A DNA stretch of 64,000 nucleotides from contig NC_052489.1 of NCBI RefSeq assembly GCF_009730915.1, forward strand, positions 26,281,916 through 26,345,915. The letters run 5' to 3'. Both the position numbers and the translations under genes were made by a program. The notes below the pieces were generated by a model. It had not been told where the DNA came from. It did no database searches and worked only from the letters and a program-made list of their open reading frames with translations. This stretch comes from Dioscorea cayenensis subsp. rotundata. Taxonomy: Eukaryota; Streptophyta; Magnoliopsida; Dioscoreales; Dioscoreaceae. Position 1 is the stretch's first letter. Each line of letters opens with the position of its first letter. Below, piece by piece: positions 21,301 through 32,727 of the stretch.

Positions 21301-22338
21301 CTGAACTACCATACTCCAACTAAATCCTAAAAAGTATTTAGCGAAAATATTGCATAATTTTCACTTAGTTGAGTCACGCTCAATTATCATGTTACCCAAG
21401 ATTAATGCTTGTTTTATTGAATCCTTTTTGTATCATTATAAAATTGTACTGCCCTTTTAACAGCAAATAAACATCTATGTTCGAAGACCAATAGTTTATG
21501 TTGAGCTCTGCGTTATGATCTATCATGCTAGTTAATTCACAATTGACTGTATGCAAGTGCTTCACCATTAACCCATGTCTTCTGTGGAAGCTTCAAAGAT
21601 CCAAAAGTAACAAATTTGCTTTCTTTCTTTTCCATCTTCTTAAGACCTGTCCACAAATTGTCTAATTTCATATATTCCCAGAACTAATCATTCCCTGTAA
21701 ATTATGTGACAATCCACCCACAGAATTTCATCCTTTAGAATCCCTTTATCAGTTACGTTATGACTGATTTGTTGCTTATATCTTTCATGTGGGTAACACG
21801 TTTATTCTGATCCCTTTTTCTGCCTGAGACTTTTAATCTTTTGCAAATCCTTTTCAGAAAACCAATTCATATCTTTATCATGTATAATTTTAAAACAACT
21901 TGATCAAGTGGAAAATACTTTGTGTAACGATGTCATGTGTAAGTGCACATTTACACAACTCTTTATCAATCCAAGAGTACCACTTCTACTCCTCCATGTC
22001 TAATTCCTGTGATCTAGTGGATGATCACCAAGGCATTTCTTAATTTTATGAAATGGATTTATAGTATCTTGAGAAAGTATCCTCCGACTACAATACATCA
22101 ATTGTTTTCTGAACAATTTGTCTTGCCTGATGTGAGTTAACATGATAACAACAACTACATCGATTCCCCATCTTATCTTTGTTTAATGTCACATTTTCAG
22201 GTGAAATCCATATTTCCTCTGGGGTTCTACAGTCTGTTGACAGCGCCTTCATTGTTGACAGTGATGAATTTGTTCTGGTTTTGGAAAATCTTTAAAGGCA
22301 TGGTAAAGACTCTTTTTCGAAAAAGACACATACAATAA
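18304..22338 (+). CDS. TLC-domain (TRAM/LAG1/CLN8) membrane protein
   Basis: Eight coding exons: 18304-18381, 18929-19017, 19116-19254, 19833-19907, 19997-20118, 20200-20275, 20724-20783 and 22201-22338. All have GT-AG borders and phases that join into 258 residues. The protein begins MDGNFGPMERVVWPVSVVSG and continues YDITGWISTLYFKGY, EWNNRGFSTFHA, ISIGYFLSDLAMILWLYPAL, then ILHHGLSLYAIF, matching the plant TLC-domain family represented by Arabidopsis At4g19645 (TMEM136-like). Several hydrophobic helices are evident. The HH pair in ILHHGLS is the conserved TLC motif shared with Lag1/ceramide synthases, but the protein is shorter than ceramide synthases and their enzymatic role should not be assumed. 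The last intron (20784-22200) is long. A C-terminal basic tail (LFRKRHIQ) follows the last helix. Confidence 0.88.
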
Positions 22339-23697
22339 CAGAAGGGATTTTGCTAGCTCTCAGATGTGTAAATCAAATGTGATTGATTAGTATTAGCCTC
22401 CATTGGCAACCACATAAACATGTGTAGTTGGGACATCTTTTGCAAGTTGATAGGGAGTTTAGCAACAAGTTGATCATTTACTGAACATATGGATGAACTT
22501 CAAGGAAAATGCAGGTACAAAATATTATTTTGTATAAAATTGAGGCAAGAAAAAGTATTGATTCGCTTGTTCAAGTTAAAGAGAAATAAATTTCATTACC
22601 CCTGGTTTGCTTGTTTTTCATTCTTTGTATTTTGTTATTGTAGAGAATGAGTTCTCAATGTATGTTACTACAATCAAGCAAAGAGAAAAGTTATATGCTC
22701 TTTTGGTGATTTTTATTGCTAAATTAGTATGCATGGAAATCCTTCTTCAACACACGAACTTTAAATATGCTTTGCTTAATCCTTGTTTTATTTTTGTTAA
22801 AATCTCCCATATTAGAGTGCCCTTATTTATTTTTTTTCTTTTTATTAGAATTTCCTTGTATAATTTCCTCTTTTTTAGCTTCTTCCATATTATGTAATTT
22901 TTTTTTTTCTATTTTAATTTTTTTGTGATTTGCTTCTATATCATGTAATTCCTATTATGATTTATAGCATATCTATATACAGAAAGCAATTCTTCTTCTC
23001 ATAAAAAAAGTGACATTTGTAGTCTATTATTCAAAAAGCAATTCTTCTTAATAAATTCAAGTCATTACATTCACAACTTTTTTATTTTTATTTTTATATC
23101 ATTTATTCATTTTATCCCCTAAGAATTTATTATATTCTCTTGAGATTTCTATGAAAAATTCTAGTTGGTTCTTCAAAAATGTTTTTTTTTCATTAGGGTT
23201 GGTGAATGATAGTTTTCGGTAATTGATCTATTTAAATCACGTTACACAATGTGGCGTAAAAAAAAATTTAGTAATGAGATTTAATAATTATATTGAGTTT
23301 TTATCAAACATTGGGATAAATTTGTTAATTATTGGGGGTATGTTTGTAATTTGCCAAAATAAAGACTTGGTTAATCGTCATGATGGTGCCGGTCTTTTAC
23401 TGCAAAGGAAGCCTACAGCCGAAGTTTGCATACAAGTCCAGTAATAAGATTAAAATTAAAATGTAATATAAGCCAGGATAATTAAAAGATTTTTATAGTT
23501 CAAGAAAATTATCAACAACTCCTTGAATTTCAAGTTACATGTAATTTGTCAAAAAATTGAAGGATTAGATGTAATTTAAAGTTTTTCAGGGGTCATAAAA
23601 CAAAAGAAAAAAAAAACCTCCGTTATTCTTACCGTAAGAAACTAACGGCCCGAAAACGGGGATCAACGTTGACGGCCGTTACCGCCCTTTCCTTCAA
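22339..23697. other. Intergenic DNA between the TLC and MCU genes
   Basis: AT-rich; the first few hundred bases are presumably the TLC 3' UTR. A short duplicated phrase, AAAGCAATTCTTCTT, occurs near 22984 and 23036. The last 60 bases become GC-rich toward the MCU start. No gene or transposon was identified. Confidence 0.5.
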
Positions 23698-23751
23698 ATG
23701 CCCTGCGCCAAAGCTCGAAAAAAAGAAAACAAAGCTTCGAGCTTTGAAGCA

Positions 23752-26351
23752 ATGTGGAGGTCCTCGACGTCCTTCCGGTTGAGAACTCTCCTCGGCGCCG
23801 GCGCCGGTGCCGGAAACTCCATTTCCCGGCGCTGCACGGGGCATCCGACCCGCCTCCTCTCTCTCCCCATCACGCCGCTCTATTCTTCCTCCTCTGGCCC
23901 CGAAAACTTCCCCGGCTCTGGAGGTGGCACGGCCGGGGAGGAGGAGAATATAACTTTCGCGGAGGCGAAGAGATTGATGCGGCTGGTGAACGTGGAGTCG
24001 CTTAAACAGAGGCTGGGGATGGAGGTTGAGGAGGTAATTGAGTACTCGGATCTCCTTAAGGCTTGTGAAGGTATGGGGGTGGCGAGGTCGCCTGAGGAGG
24101 CTGCAAACTTCGCCAAAGTCTTGGATGAAGCTGGCGTTGTGCTCTTGTTTCGGGACAAGGTGTATCTCCATCCCGATAAGGTGATTTTGGCTCGATTTTT
24201 CTCATTGATCTTCTTGTGATTTTGGATGGTTTTGGTTTATTAAATTATCGCTGAAAATTGATTTGTTATGCATTCAATTCATCTGGTTGGATTTAGATGA
24301 AGGTTGGAATTTGATTTCTCTAACTGGAATATGGGTTTGGATTTATATATTTCCTTCTTTTGTTTCTTTTTTTTTTATATATATAATTAGTATTTTGATT
24401 ATTAATAGGAATGATTGCTTTGGATCATACAATTGGTGGAGTTATCTGAGTTTTTTTTTGGTGGAATCTTATTATTTTTCATTCTTATTAATTGCTGCAA
24501 TGAGATTTAGGACTTTTCTCTTTGGTTTTGGCAAATGATAGACTTGTTTGGACGCAAAGGTGAAGATTTTGTGTGTTAGAAAAAAAAATAAGATGAGTTT
24601 TTAGGGTTTGGTATTGTTTCCCAATCTAGGAAGGCAATCATTCTCAAGAATCTGATTGCTTTTACTTCATGACTGTTGCCTGGAAAGGAAGTGAAATTGA
24701 AGAAAAAGGTATGTCATAGGGGAAGAAAAGGCAGAACCCAGTGCTTGGTGATCTCTTTATTCTTTACTTGTTATGATTTTAATTAAAAGTTTGACCATGG
24801 ATTTTTATATCGTTGCTCCTGTTCTGTATCTCTGCTGAAATAGGTTTGTATCTGTCCGACCAAAGAAACATGAGCTTACAATGGCTTGTGCCAATTGGAG
24901 CATTCAGAGATATTATTGGTTGGTTTCAGAAGGCTATTTTATTAAAAACCCAGCAAAGGTTCCTAATAAATTTGGTTCTTTTTGTGGCTTTGCCCTTTGT
25001 CTCAAGGAATATCAGTTTGAGCTTGTTTTTTGAAGAGAGGGATCTGGATAATGTTTTAGAGAATACTGTCACTTGCATCTGTTTTTTGTGTGCTTTCTCA
25101 AAAGTCAAAAGTTTCTTTTGTTCAAAATTTTGTGGATTATGTGTTTCAGGAAACATTCATGTAGCAACTCATGGTTGATACGTTTCATTTTGTTGAACAA
25201 TGCTCTTTTTTCTAGTTTCTGGGTCTTCTGCGATTCATGCGGTACAAATCAACTGCCTTTTGCTAGGGAACTGTTAATTCTTAGGAACCGGTAAAAATAA
25301 ACTTGCTCATGTCAGTGTCCTACAATGTTCAGTTAGAGACTTGAATGGTTTGTGACTAATAAGTTATAACCACCCTTACCCTTTATTTACCAGTTTATGT
25401 TGACAATTCCAACATCAAATTGTCCCAGTGGTAATTTTTCTTCAGCAACCGTCATTGGACGACATTAATGCCACCTGACTTGCATTAAAAGATGTTTGAC
25501 TAACAGATTTATCAATTGTATATATTTATCATTTTTCTTTTCCTTGGATTGAAATAGTAAAGCATTTCCCTTCCTTGATTCTGCATTGTTGATGGTGAAC
25601 ATTACTATATAGTTAAGTATCATTACTTCATGCAACATCTATCATAGATTTAATTCACTGATACTTATGTATTGATGATGAACATTACTATAGTCAATTA
25701 TCATTACTTCATGCAACATCTATCATAGATTTAATTCACTGATACTAATATAAGCTGTAGATGTTTGATGCTTTCCTTCAAATTGTTCTGGTTCTTAAGT
25801 TGTCCTGTATTTGTTCTCTCATTTGCTTTTGAAATATCTCAATTCACTTGTACATTTAGAAACATGCAACTTACCAATTTATTTTCTGCTGTTATTTTTA
25901 GGTTGTAGATCTTGTCAGAAGAGCTGTACCTCTAGCCTTGACACCTGAGAATGATCCAAGGAGAGAAGAGCTCAAGAAGCTACAAAAGAAGAAAGAAGAG
26001 ATTGATACGCTTGCATACAGGCAAGTTCGTCGAATTCTATGGTCAGGACTAGGCTTTTTTGTGGTTCAAATAGGTCTGTTCTTCCGGCTTACATTTTGGG
26101 AGTTCTCCTGGGACGTAATGGAACCTGTTGCATTCTTCACCACAACATCAGGCTTGCTTGTTGGATATGCCTACTTTCTTTTCACATCAAGAGATCCAAC
26201 TTATCAGGACTTAATGAAGAGGCTTTTTTCGTCGAGACAAAGGAAATTGTATGAGAAGCACAATTTCAACATGGAGAGGTTCATGGAACTACAGAATCAC
26301 TGCAAATGCCCCCTAGACCACACAGGACTGGATGCAATTCACCATGATTAG
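23752..26351 (+). CDS. MCU: Mitochondrial calcium uniporter (MCU) pore subunit
   Basis: Two exons, 23752-24180 and 25902-26351, encode 292 residues. The N-terminus [19 protein letters not shown] is Arg/Ser-rich without acids, as expected for a mitochondrial targeting peptide. The matrix domain follows ([32 protein letters not shown]). Near residues 160-185 a charged helix (DELKKLQ-like, [16 protein letters not shown]) leads into the first membrane helix. The pore loop is [17 protein letters not shown] is the plant form of the WDIME calcium selectivity filter. The second helix and the basic tail [13 protein letters not shown] complete the family pattern. An in-frame ATG 54 bp upstream (23698) would add an 18-residue basic extension; I prefer 23752 because it starts a cleaner presequence. 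The 1.7-kb intron falls inside the conserved HPDKV motif. Confidence 0.93.
25591..25746. repeat. Tandem duplication in the MCU intron
   Basis: Two nearly identical units of roughly 75-80 bp (period about 83), starting at 25591 and 25674. Each contains GATG(G/A)TGAACATTACTATA and ends in ATAGATTTAATTCACTGATA. They differ by small indels. Confidence 0.85.
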
Positions 26352-26930
26352 CATTTATACAATCTCTGAGGTTTCTCGTTTTTAAAAGGCGAATAATCTT
26401 GTATACTCCCTTGCATGTTTTTTGATCTTGAAAGTTGCAAACAAAGTCTTTGTTTTTCTCCTTTTGAACTCAATGTCTGCAGAATGCAGTTGCATGTCAA
26501 TTTTGTAACCCAATACAAACTTATCATACAGAAATGCAAGTTATCCAGGGAGATCTTTTTACTTTTTATTATTTGGCTGATTTATCAAATCATGTATGTA
26601 ATTAAAATTTCTAGTTCATAGAAAAGAATGCCAGCATTAAATAAAAAATACAGTGAATGAAAAAAAATTGTTTAGACAAACGTATTACTCATACTTGATA
26701 ATCAAATGGGCTATATACCACTGATTTAAATAATTTTGTTTCAATGCTCCAGTGCACGTTAGAATTTCTCATGCGTCATTATAAGAATCATAATATTTAT
26801 TTTATTAATTTATCTTATCAATTTCAAATTTTCAAAAATCTTATCTTCTTCTATATAATTTTTTCCCTTTTTTTAATTTTTTATACAATTATTAATTTAT
26901 TTTAAATAAAGCCTTAGAATCAAAAACACG
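26352..26930. other. MCU 3' flank and intergenic spacer
   Basis: Probable MCU 3' UTR at the start, then AT-rich DNA. No gene recognised. Confidence 0.5.
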
Positions 26931-26962
26931 GGCCTGGCCCGTTTTATGTTGGGCCGGACCCA
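26931..26962 (+). promoter_or_regulatory. Promoter with site II (TGGGCC) motifs
   Basis: GGGCCTGGCCCG followed by TTGGGCCGGACCC about 240 bp upstream of the PPR start codon. TGGGCC (26950-26955) is the plant site II element recognised by TCP-type factors, common in promoters of nuclear genes for organelle gene-expression proteins. This suits a PPR gene. The contrast with the AT-rich surroundings is sharp. Confidence 0.55.
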
Positions 26963-27192
26963 TTTAAGCTTGCAACGCCACTCTTCTCCCTCGCTTCCCG
27001 AGACGAGCGAACCGAGCACCGCTCTCCCCTCGCCCCAGAGTGCTGCGCGGCGCCGAATCCCGGCGATCTCTCTCCTTCTCTTCACCCTTCGAGTAGTGCG
27101 TTGATGGATACCTGAAGTTTATCTCCATTGATGCTTATTCTTTCTCTATCTATATCTATTGAATAGAATAAGACGAGGAAAAGGAGGCACGA

Positions 27193-30100
27193 ATGTGGAG
27201 AGTGGTGAATTCTCTCCGACAAACCATGGCGCTTATCCAATTGACTTCTAAGTTGAATCCTGTGAAAGATTCATGGTTTGTCTCTCTTGTCATTTGTGTT
27301 TTGGAATTGAGGTGTTTATTTGTCACAATGATGAATTTTGAAGTATTGAGTTGATATTATAGTTTCACTTATGTGTGTTTCTAGTATACTTTTTATTGTT
27401 TCAGCGAAGTTTAGAGAAAAATTTTTGAATTTTTTGAAATCCTAGAATCAGAATTAGGGTATGTTTTGTACTAGTTTGAATTGAAAATGCAAGCTTTTCT
27501 GTTTGATCTAAACATGATTATTTATGCAAGAATTAAATTTCATTTATGACAAAATTTATGTCCTTTGATTCTGAATTTTTGTTGGTGGAATAGTACACAG
27601 ATCCTTGAGGTGTTTGTTTGCTTCCATTTTGATGTCCCTTAAAAGTTTTAGAAAAATATAATGATGCCTGCTGTTGTGTTCTGATATTCTGTTTTGTTTC
27701 ATTGTTAGGAATTCAAATTTTAGACTGGAGGTACCTGTCTTCCCTTTTTTGCTTTACTACTTCATTTAGTTGCACTCATTGAGGTTTGAATAGGAAGCCA
27801 TATGACTGCATTCTTGTTGTCATGCAGCTCGATGCTGGTCAGATTAGCCATTTTACCACAAGATATTCTGATGTTCATCATAGGCACTCGGGTTATGGTG
27901 GGCTTTTGCAAGATCGAATGAAAAACCAGCTTGAGTTAAAACCAATGTCATCAGAGGTTCTTCCTTACTTGCTCAGAAATTATTCTTTTCTGAAGTTAAT
28001 TAGAACATAAATTCAGACGGTAACATGGACTGCAAGAGTCTTGCTATAGATAAACGCTGCCACTCTTTGTTATGCAACATTGTTTATCCAATAGTAGGAA
28101 TGCCTCTAAGAGATTTGGGTATTAAAGTACGTATTTAGGAAGAAAATACCTGAAAGCTTAAGGAATGCATCAACCTTTTAGGGTGAGTGTTTAAGTCTTT
28201 GCAAGTATACCTTGCTTTTATGCAGCTAAAGTTCACTGTATTTTTCCTGCATTTGCATTTTAATTATTTATATGGCATGCATGAGCTTTATGTCCATGTA
28301 TTTCACTTTATATACCTCTTTAAGTTTATAGTTACTTTTTTCATGGTGACTAGAGACCCATTTAAATTCCTGGAAACATGTATTTTTAGAATATAACAAA
28401 TCTTCACTTGATTTATTTGTGTATGATATCATTACAAACATATAAGGGACTCACACTTCACTACTTCTGTAAATGATTTTATAGTTGATATTTCCACAAT
28501 TCAATTTTTGATACATGTATGCCACATATCTGTCACCACCCTTGATCATTTTTACAGAATCTTGTTCATTCTGAATTTCTTATGTGACCTTCTGCAGTGA
28601 GATTGAGTTTGGTGTTTCCTGTACTTGTCTTGAGCACACATATTATCATGTTCTCATATAATTTCTCCATCATTATTCTAGGGTACATAAGGAGTATGTT
28701 TCGTGGAAGTGGATCATGAATATTGATCAATTATTAGGTTTATGATAGCATTTGACACCATCCAATCATTGCCAGAACATTAGGTGAAATTGGACTTGAA
28801 TTCATTTCTTTTGCTACTGGCAATATAGACTAGCTATCCTTTTTTTTCGTTTGCTTTGTTTTTTTTTTTTTTTTAATGAAAACTGTTTGATGTAGATGAC
28901 TATGTTTTTACTATGTTTAAGCATTCTGCATTTTTCATCTTATAGCTTTATAACTCCCCATAGTTCTACCAAGTTATTAAATCCGCTTTGAATAACTTTT
29001 TGTCCTAGTTCCTATATAATTCACTGAATTGTTGCTTTTTTAACCTTGCACACACCAATATAGCTGGATACTGAAGCAGTTGATCAGCATTCAAAAAGTA
29101 ATGCAGAGCCACTACCACAACAAAGAATTGGACGAAATGTTTCATCACTGGATAAAAGAAAATTTCTTGTTAACACGGTATTATACTTTACAACAATTGC
29201 CTTGTTATCATGGATTTCTAGTTTTACTAGTGTGTGAATTTCCTTTTTATCATGGTTATCTAGCTTATGAGATTACTGATTTTAAGATTCGAATCCTTTC
29301 AGCTTTTAGACCTCAAGGATTCAAAAGAAGCGGTTTATGGTACTCTTGATGCTTGGGTAGCATGGGAACAAGAGTTTCCTTTGGCTATGATCAAGAGAGC
29401 ATTGCTTGTTCTTGAAAAAGAGGAACAGTGGCACAGAGTTGTTCAGGTATGATTATTATATAATTCCCATTTCAATTCTGCTGACAATCATAATCTGCTG
29501 TTTATTAGTGAGCTTTGTTGTTTCCAACTGCTTTTATCATAGTACCAATTTCCACTATAATATTTTTATGCATTTGCAGCTTCATAATTATATGCTTCTT
29601 ACAATTTGAAAGACCAAGTTGGATAAGAAATTATAAGTCTTTTGTTGAATAGGTGACATCCAGATTTGAAGCGGGGATAAAATATTTGCAGTCCCGCGCC
29701 TTACCAAATTTTCTGAGTCTTGCCCTTGACTCTAGTTCTTCATGCCACTCAACATGTTGATTAACACGCAGGATATGCAAGTGACCCAATAAAATCGACC
29801 AATCAAACCATAAGAGTAATTTTATTATTGCTTTGTTTGTGTAACTTGTTTGAACCATGGTTCAGCTTGGTTTGACTTATCACTGTCTTGGTTTGGAGCT
29901 TGCTAATAACTGATAAAATATAAAAATAATAAAATGTAGAAGGACATAAACTTGAGTATAAGAAAAACTATATGTTGGCATAAAAGACTAAATAAGGCAG
30001 AGCATATTAAACTAAAGAGGATAATCATATCAAAATAATAAATAATAAGATAAAGCATGTTTTAACTGTAATCCTATTAAACAATTCAAATAAAAATTCA

Positions 30101-31327
30101 TTGTGTATGTTGCTGTTGATGTTTTTGTGAGTACAAAAGAAGTCATGTAGGCTTTCTTTGGAGTAAATGCTCATTTGTTAGGGTGTGCAAATGGAGTTTT
30201 AGTGTGTGCTGGATGCCAGTTTGGTTTAGCTAGAACAAGTATGTTTTTGTGAATTTGTTATCTATCCTATTTTAGTAGACTGATATTGATGATGTTCAAT
30301 TTGGTCATTAAATCTTTAGAAATGAACTATATATGCATCCAGTGTAAATATATAGACCTTTTTAGGTGTTAAAGTGGATGCTGAGCAAAGGCCAAGGAAC
30401 TACAATGGGAACCTATGAGCAGCTAATACGTGCTTTAGAGAAAGATGGCCGGCCAGAAGAAGCACACAATATTTGGGTAAAGAAAGTCAGTCATGATCTA
30501 CATTCAGTTCCTTGGCGGGTTTGTGATCTTATGATATCTATTTATTATCGGAATAATATGCTAGAGAGGCTCGTCAAGGTACGTTCTCTCTGTTCACATC
30601 AACAACTCTGTTTGTTACTTATCATTATCAATTGTGGAATATTCTTTATATTTTTGTGTCTGCGACAATAAATTTTACACAGTTAGTTTGCCTGCCAAAC
30701 TAAAAACGTACTAGCATTTGAATTAATCCACATATCTTGAGTTTGTTTGCTATACTATTTTGTAGCTTTTCAAAGGTCTGGAAGAATTCGATCGTAAACC
30801 TCCACGCAAATCCATTGTACGGAAAGTAGCTGATGCATTTGAAATGCTGGGCTTGTCAGAAGAAAAGAATAGAGTTCTGGAAAAATATAGTCATTTATTT
30901 AATGAGACATCTGAAGGACATTTTAAGAAATCTCGAAAAGCATTAAGGAAGAAAGATGAGCAATTGTGTAAGTAATATTTCTCCCGTCTTCATTTTTATA
31001 AATTTAATTCTCTTTCAAATGGTTTGTTCTTCATCTTGAACTCCTTAAACTCATCAAAATTATTTGGCTCGCCCTCCAAGTCCATGTTAGAAAAAAATTG
31101 TCCTCCTTTCATATGAGTAACCTCACATTGTATGAGATACATGCAGATGTTGTGTGGTCGATGATCTGCCAACATTCTATTACTGATACTTACATGTGGT
31201 TTGTATAATCACTTCAAGTTTTTTCTTTCTTACAGCTAAAAAGAAACAGGTTGAAAGTATAGAACCTTCACACAATCAGCCAGTAGATTCTGGTCCTTCG
31301 GACACAGAAATTGATGTTCCTGTGTGA
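27193..31327 (+). CDS. Pentatricopeptide-repeat protein, At4g18975-like
   Basis: Eight exons join in phase to 332 residues: 27193-27275, 27709-27730, 27828-27956, 29064-29177, 29303-29446, 30366-30578, 30766-30967 and 31236-31327, all GT-AG. The protein starts MWRVVNSLRQTMALIQLTSK. The conserved core is DSKEAVYGTLDAWVAWEQEFP, then VLKWMLSKGQGTTMGTYEQL, ALEKDGRPEEAHNIWVKK, and SVPWRVCDLMISIYYRNNM, followed by a Lys-rich C-terminus (KKSRKALRKKDEQ, SKKKQ). This matches the small plant PPR-like family annotated as At4g18975. Known members are predicted to be in plastids or mitochondria and to bind RNA, but I can point to no defined target. The short, basic, acid-free N-terminus is compatible with organelle import. 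The degenerate helical repeats occupy about residues 140-270. Confidence 0.85.
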
Positions 31328-32437
31328 ATTTAGTACTAATGTGAGCAATGTATATGACAGGTAAATGCATTTCAATCCTGAAGAACTTAATCCGCATGTA
31401 TTTCTTTTGGTTTAACTTGTTCTATTTTCGTTTCTTTTTTGTCCCCTATTTGTCCTGCATAGGAGGAGCGCCAGGAGCGCTTGAGCTTTTTGATGAGAAG
31501 GAAATCATGCATGCAGAGTGATAACTTGTGGTTTGTTTGTTGTTTATATACTGTCTTCAAGCTCATGACCTTTCAATGCACCATTGACTTTCACAGTAAG
31601 AGTAGCTTCTGAGTAAATGGAGAGCATTTTCATCCAATATTTTCTTGAACTTGAGGTAGTGGTCATTCTTTCATATTTCCGCTATGATTGCGCATAATCA
31701 AAAGAATTTTGGATTCTATGATGTCATTTATTAATGTCATTATCTTTCTAAAAGAATCTTACAAACATATTTGCTATGTATTCCAACTTTACATGAAGGT
31801 TTTACTTTTTAGAATCAGTTCAATCATCCTTCTTTTTGCTATTTATGGTGAACTTGGTTGATTGTTAACCTTGTCGCCTCCATGGTTGATGTGTCACTTG
31901 TATATGAAGAAGAATTTTCATTTGAATTGATTGGTCCAAAAGCTTGTCATTTCATATATACCTTTAGAAAATTTGGTTTATTATAGAGTTAACTACCTCT
32001 TATAAATGAAAAAAAATTGAAATAAATGTTTTAGCTTATAAACATTCATCTATATAATTGTCACATTCAAATTCTTATTAAAAATATCTGAAAGAACAAA
32101 AAATAATAATAATAGATATTATGATCAAATAATTTATGTTACTTTTAAAAAAAGAAAATTATAATCAACTTTGTTAAAGATCTAAAGATATGACATTGTT
32201 ACCCTCCACTTTGACAGAAAACTCACCAAAAAAAAAAAACATTTCAAAATTCTAGCAAAAGCCTCAAAGATAGCCACACAAAAAATGGTCAACTCAACCT
32301 TAAACAAACTCAAGACAAATACTAATAATTAGTGACAAACCGCGTTGCATGGAAAACAAGCGATGGAGGAAAACCAACCAATCATCTCGCTGTCACCAGA
32401 CCATTCCCATGCAACCATCCATCCTTCCTTCTTTTCT
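31328..32437. other. PPR 3' flank and promoter region of the SKU5-like gene
   Basis: The first few hundred bases are likely PPR 3' UTR or trailing spliced UTR. The remainder is AT-rich spacer without a supported gene. Confidence 0.5.
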
Positions 32438-32446
32438 CTATAAAAC
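32438..32446 (+). promoter_or_regulatory. TATA box of the SKU5-like gene
   Basis: CTATAAAAC, a near-perfect plant TATA consensus, 290 bp upstream of the start codon. It implies transcription from about 32470 and a long leader of about 260 nt. Confidence 0.75.
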
Positions 32447-32506
32447 GGCACAAATCCTCAATGCTCCAACATGAGCAGTAATACAAACTCAGAGAGGTAG
32501 CAGCTC

Positions 32507-32510
<4 letters not shown>

Positions 32511-32541
<31 letters not shown>
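32511..32541. repeat. (CT)15 microsatellite in the 5' leader
   Basis: An uninterrupted CT run inside the predicted 5' UTR of the SKU5-like gene. CT/GA tracts in plant leaders are often near transcription starts. Confidence 0.95.
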
Positions 32542-32543
<2 letters not shown>

Positions 32544-32727
32544 ACGGAAGGCCTCATTCTTTCCCACTCCTCACGTCAATCCGGGATTGAATTCATGGCC
32601 TTCCGTTAAACTCCATTCTCTCATTTATATTTCACATATACATACCTCTCTAGCTACCTACATTTCATTGTCCTTCTTCTTGATTGAGACTTGAAAGAGA
32701 ATTAAAAAGCTAGCAACAAGCAAGAAG

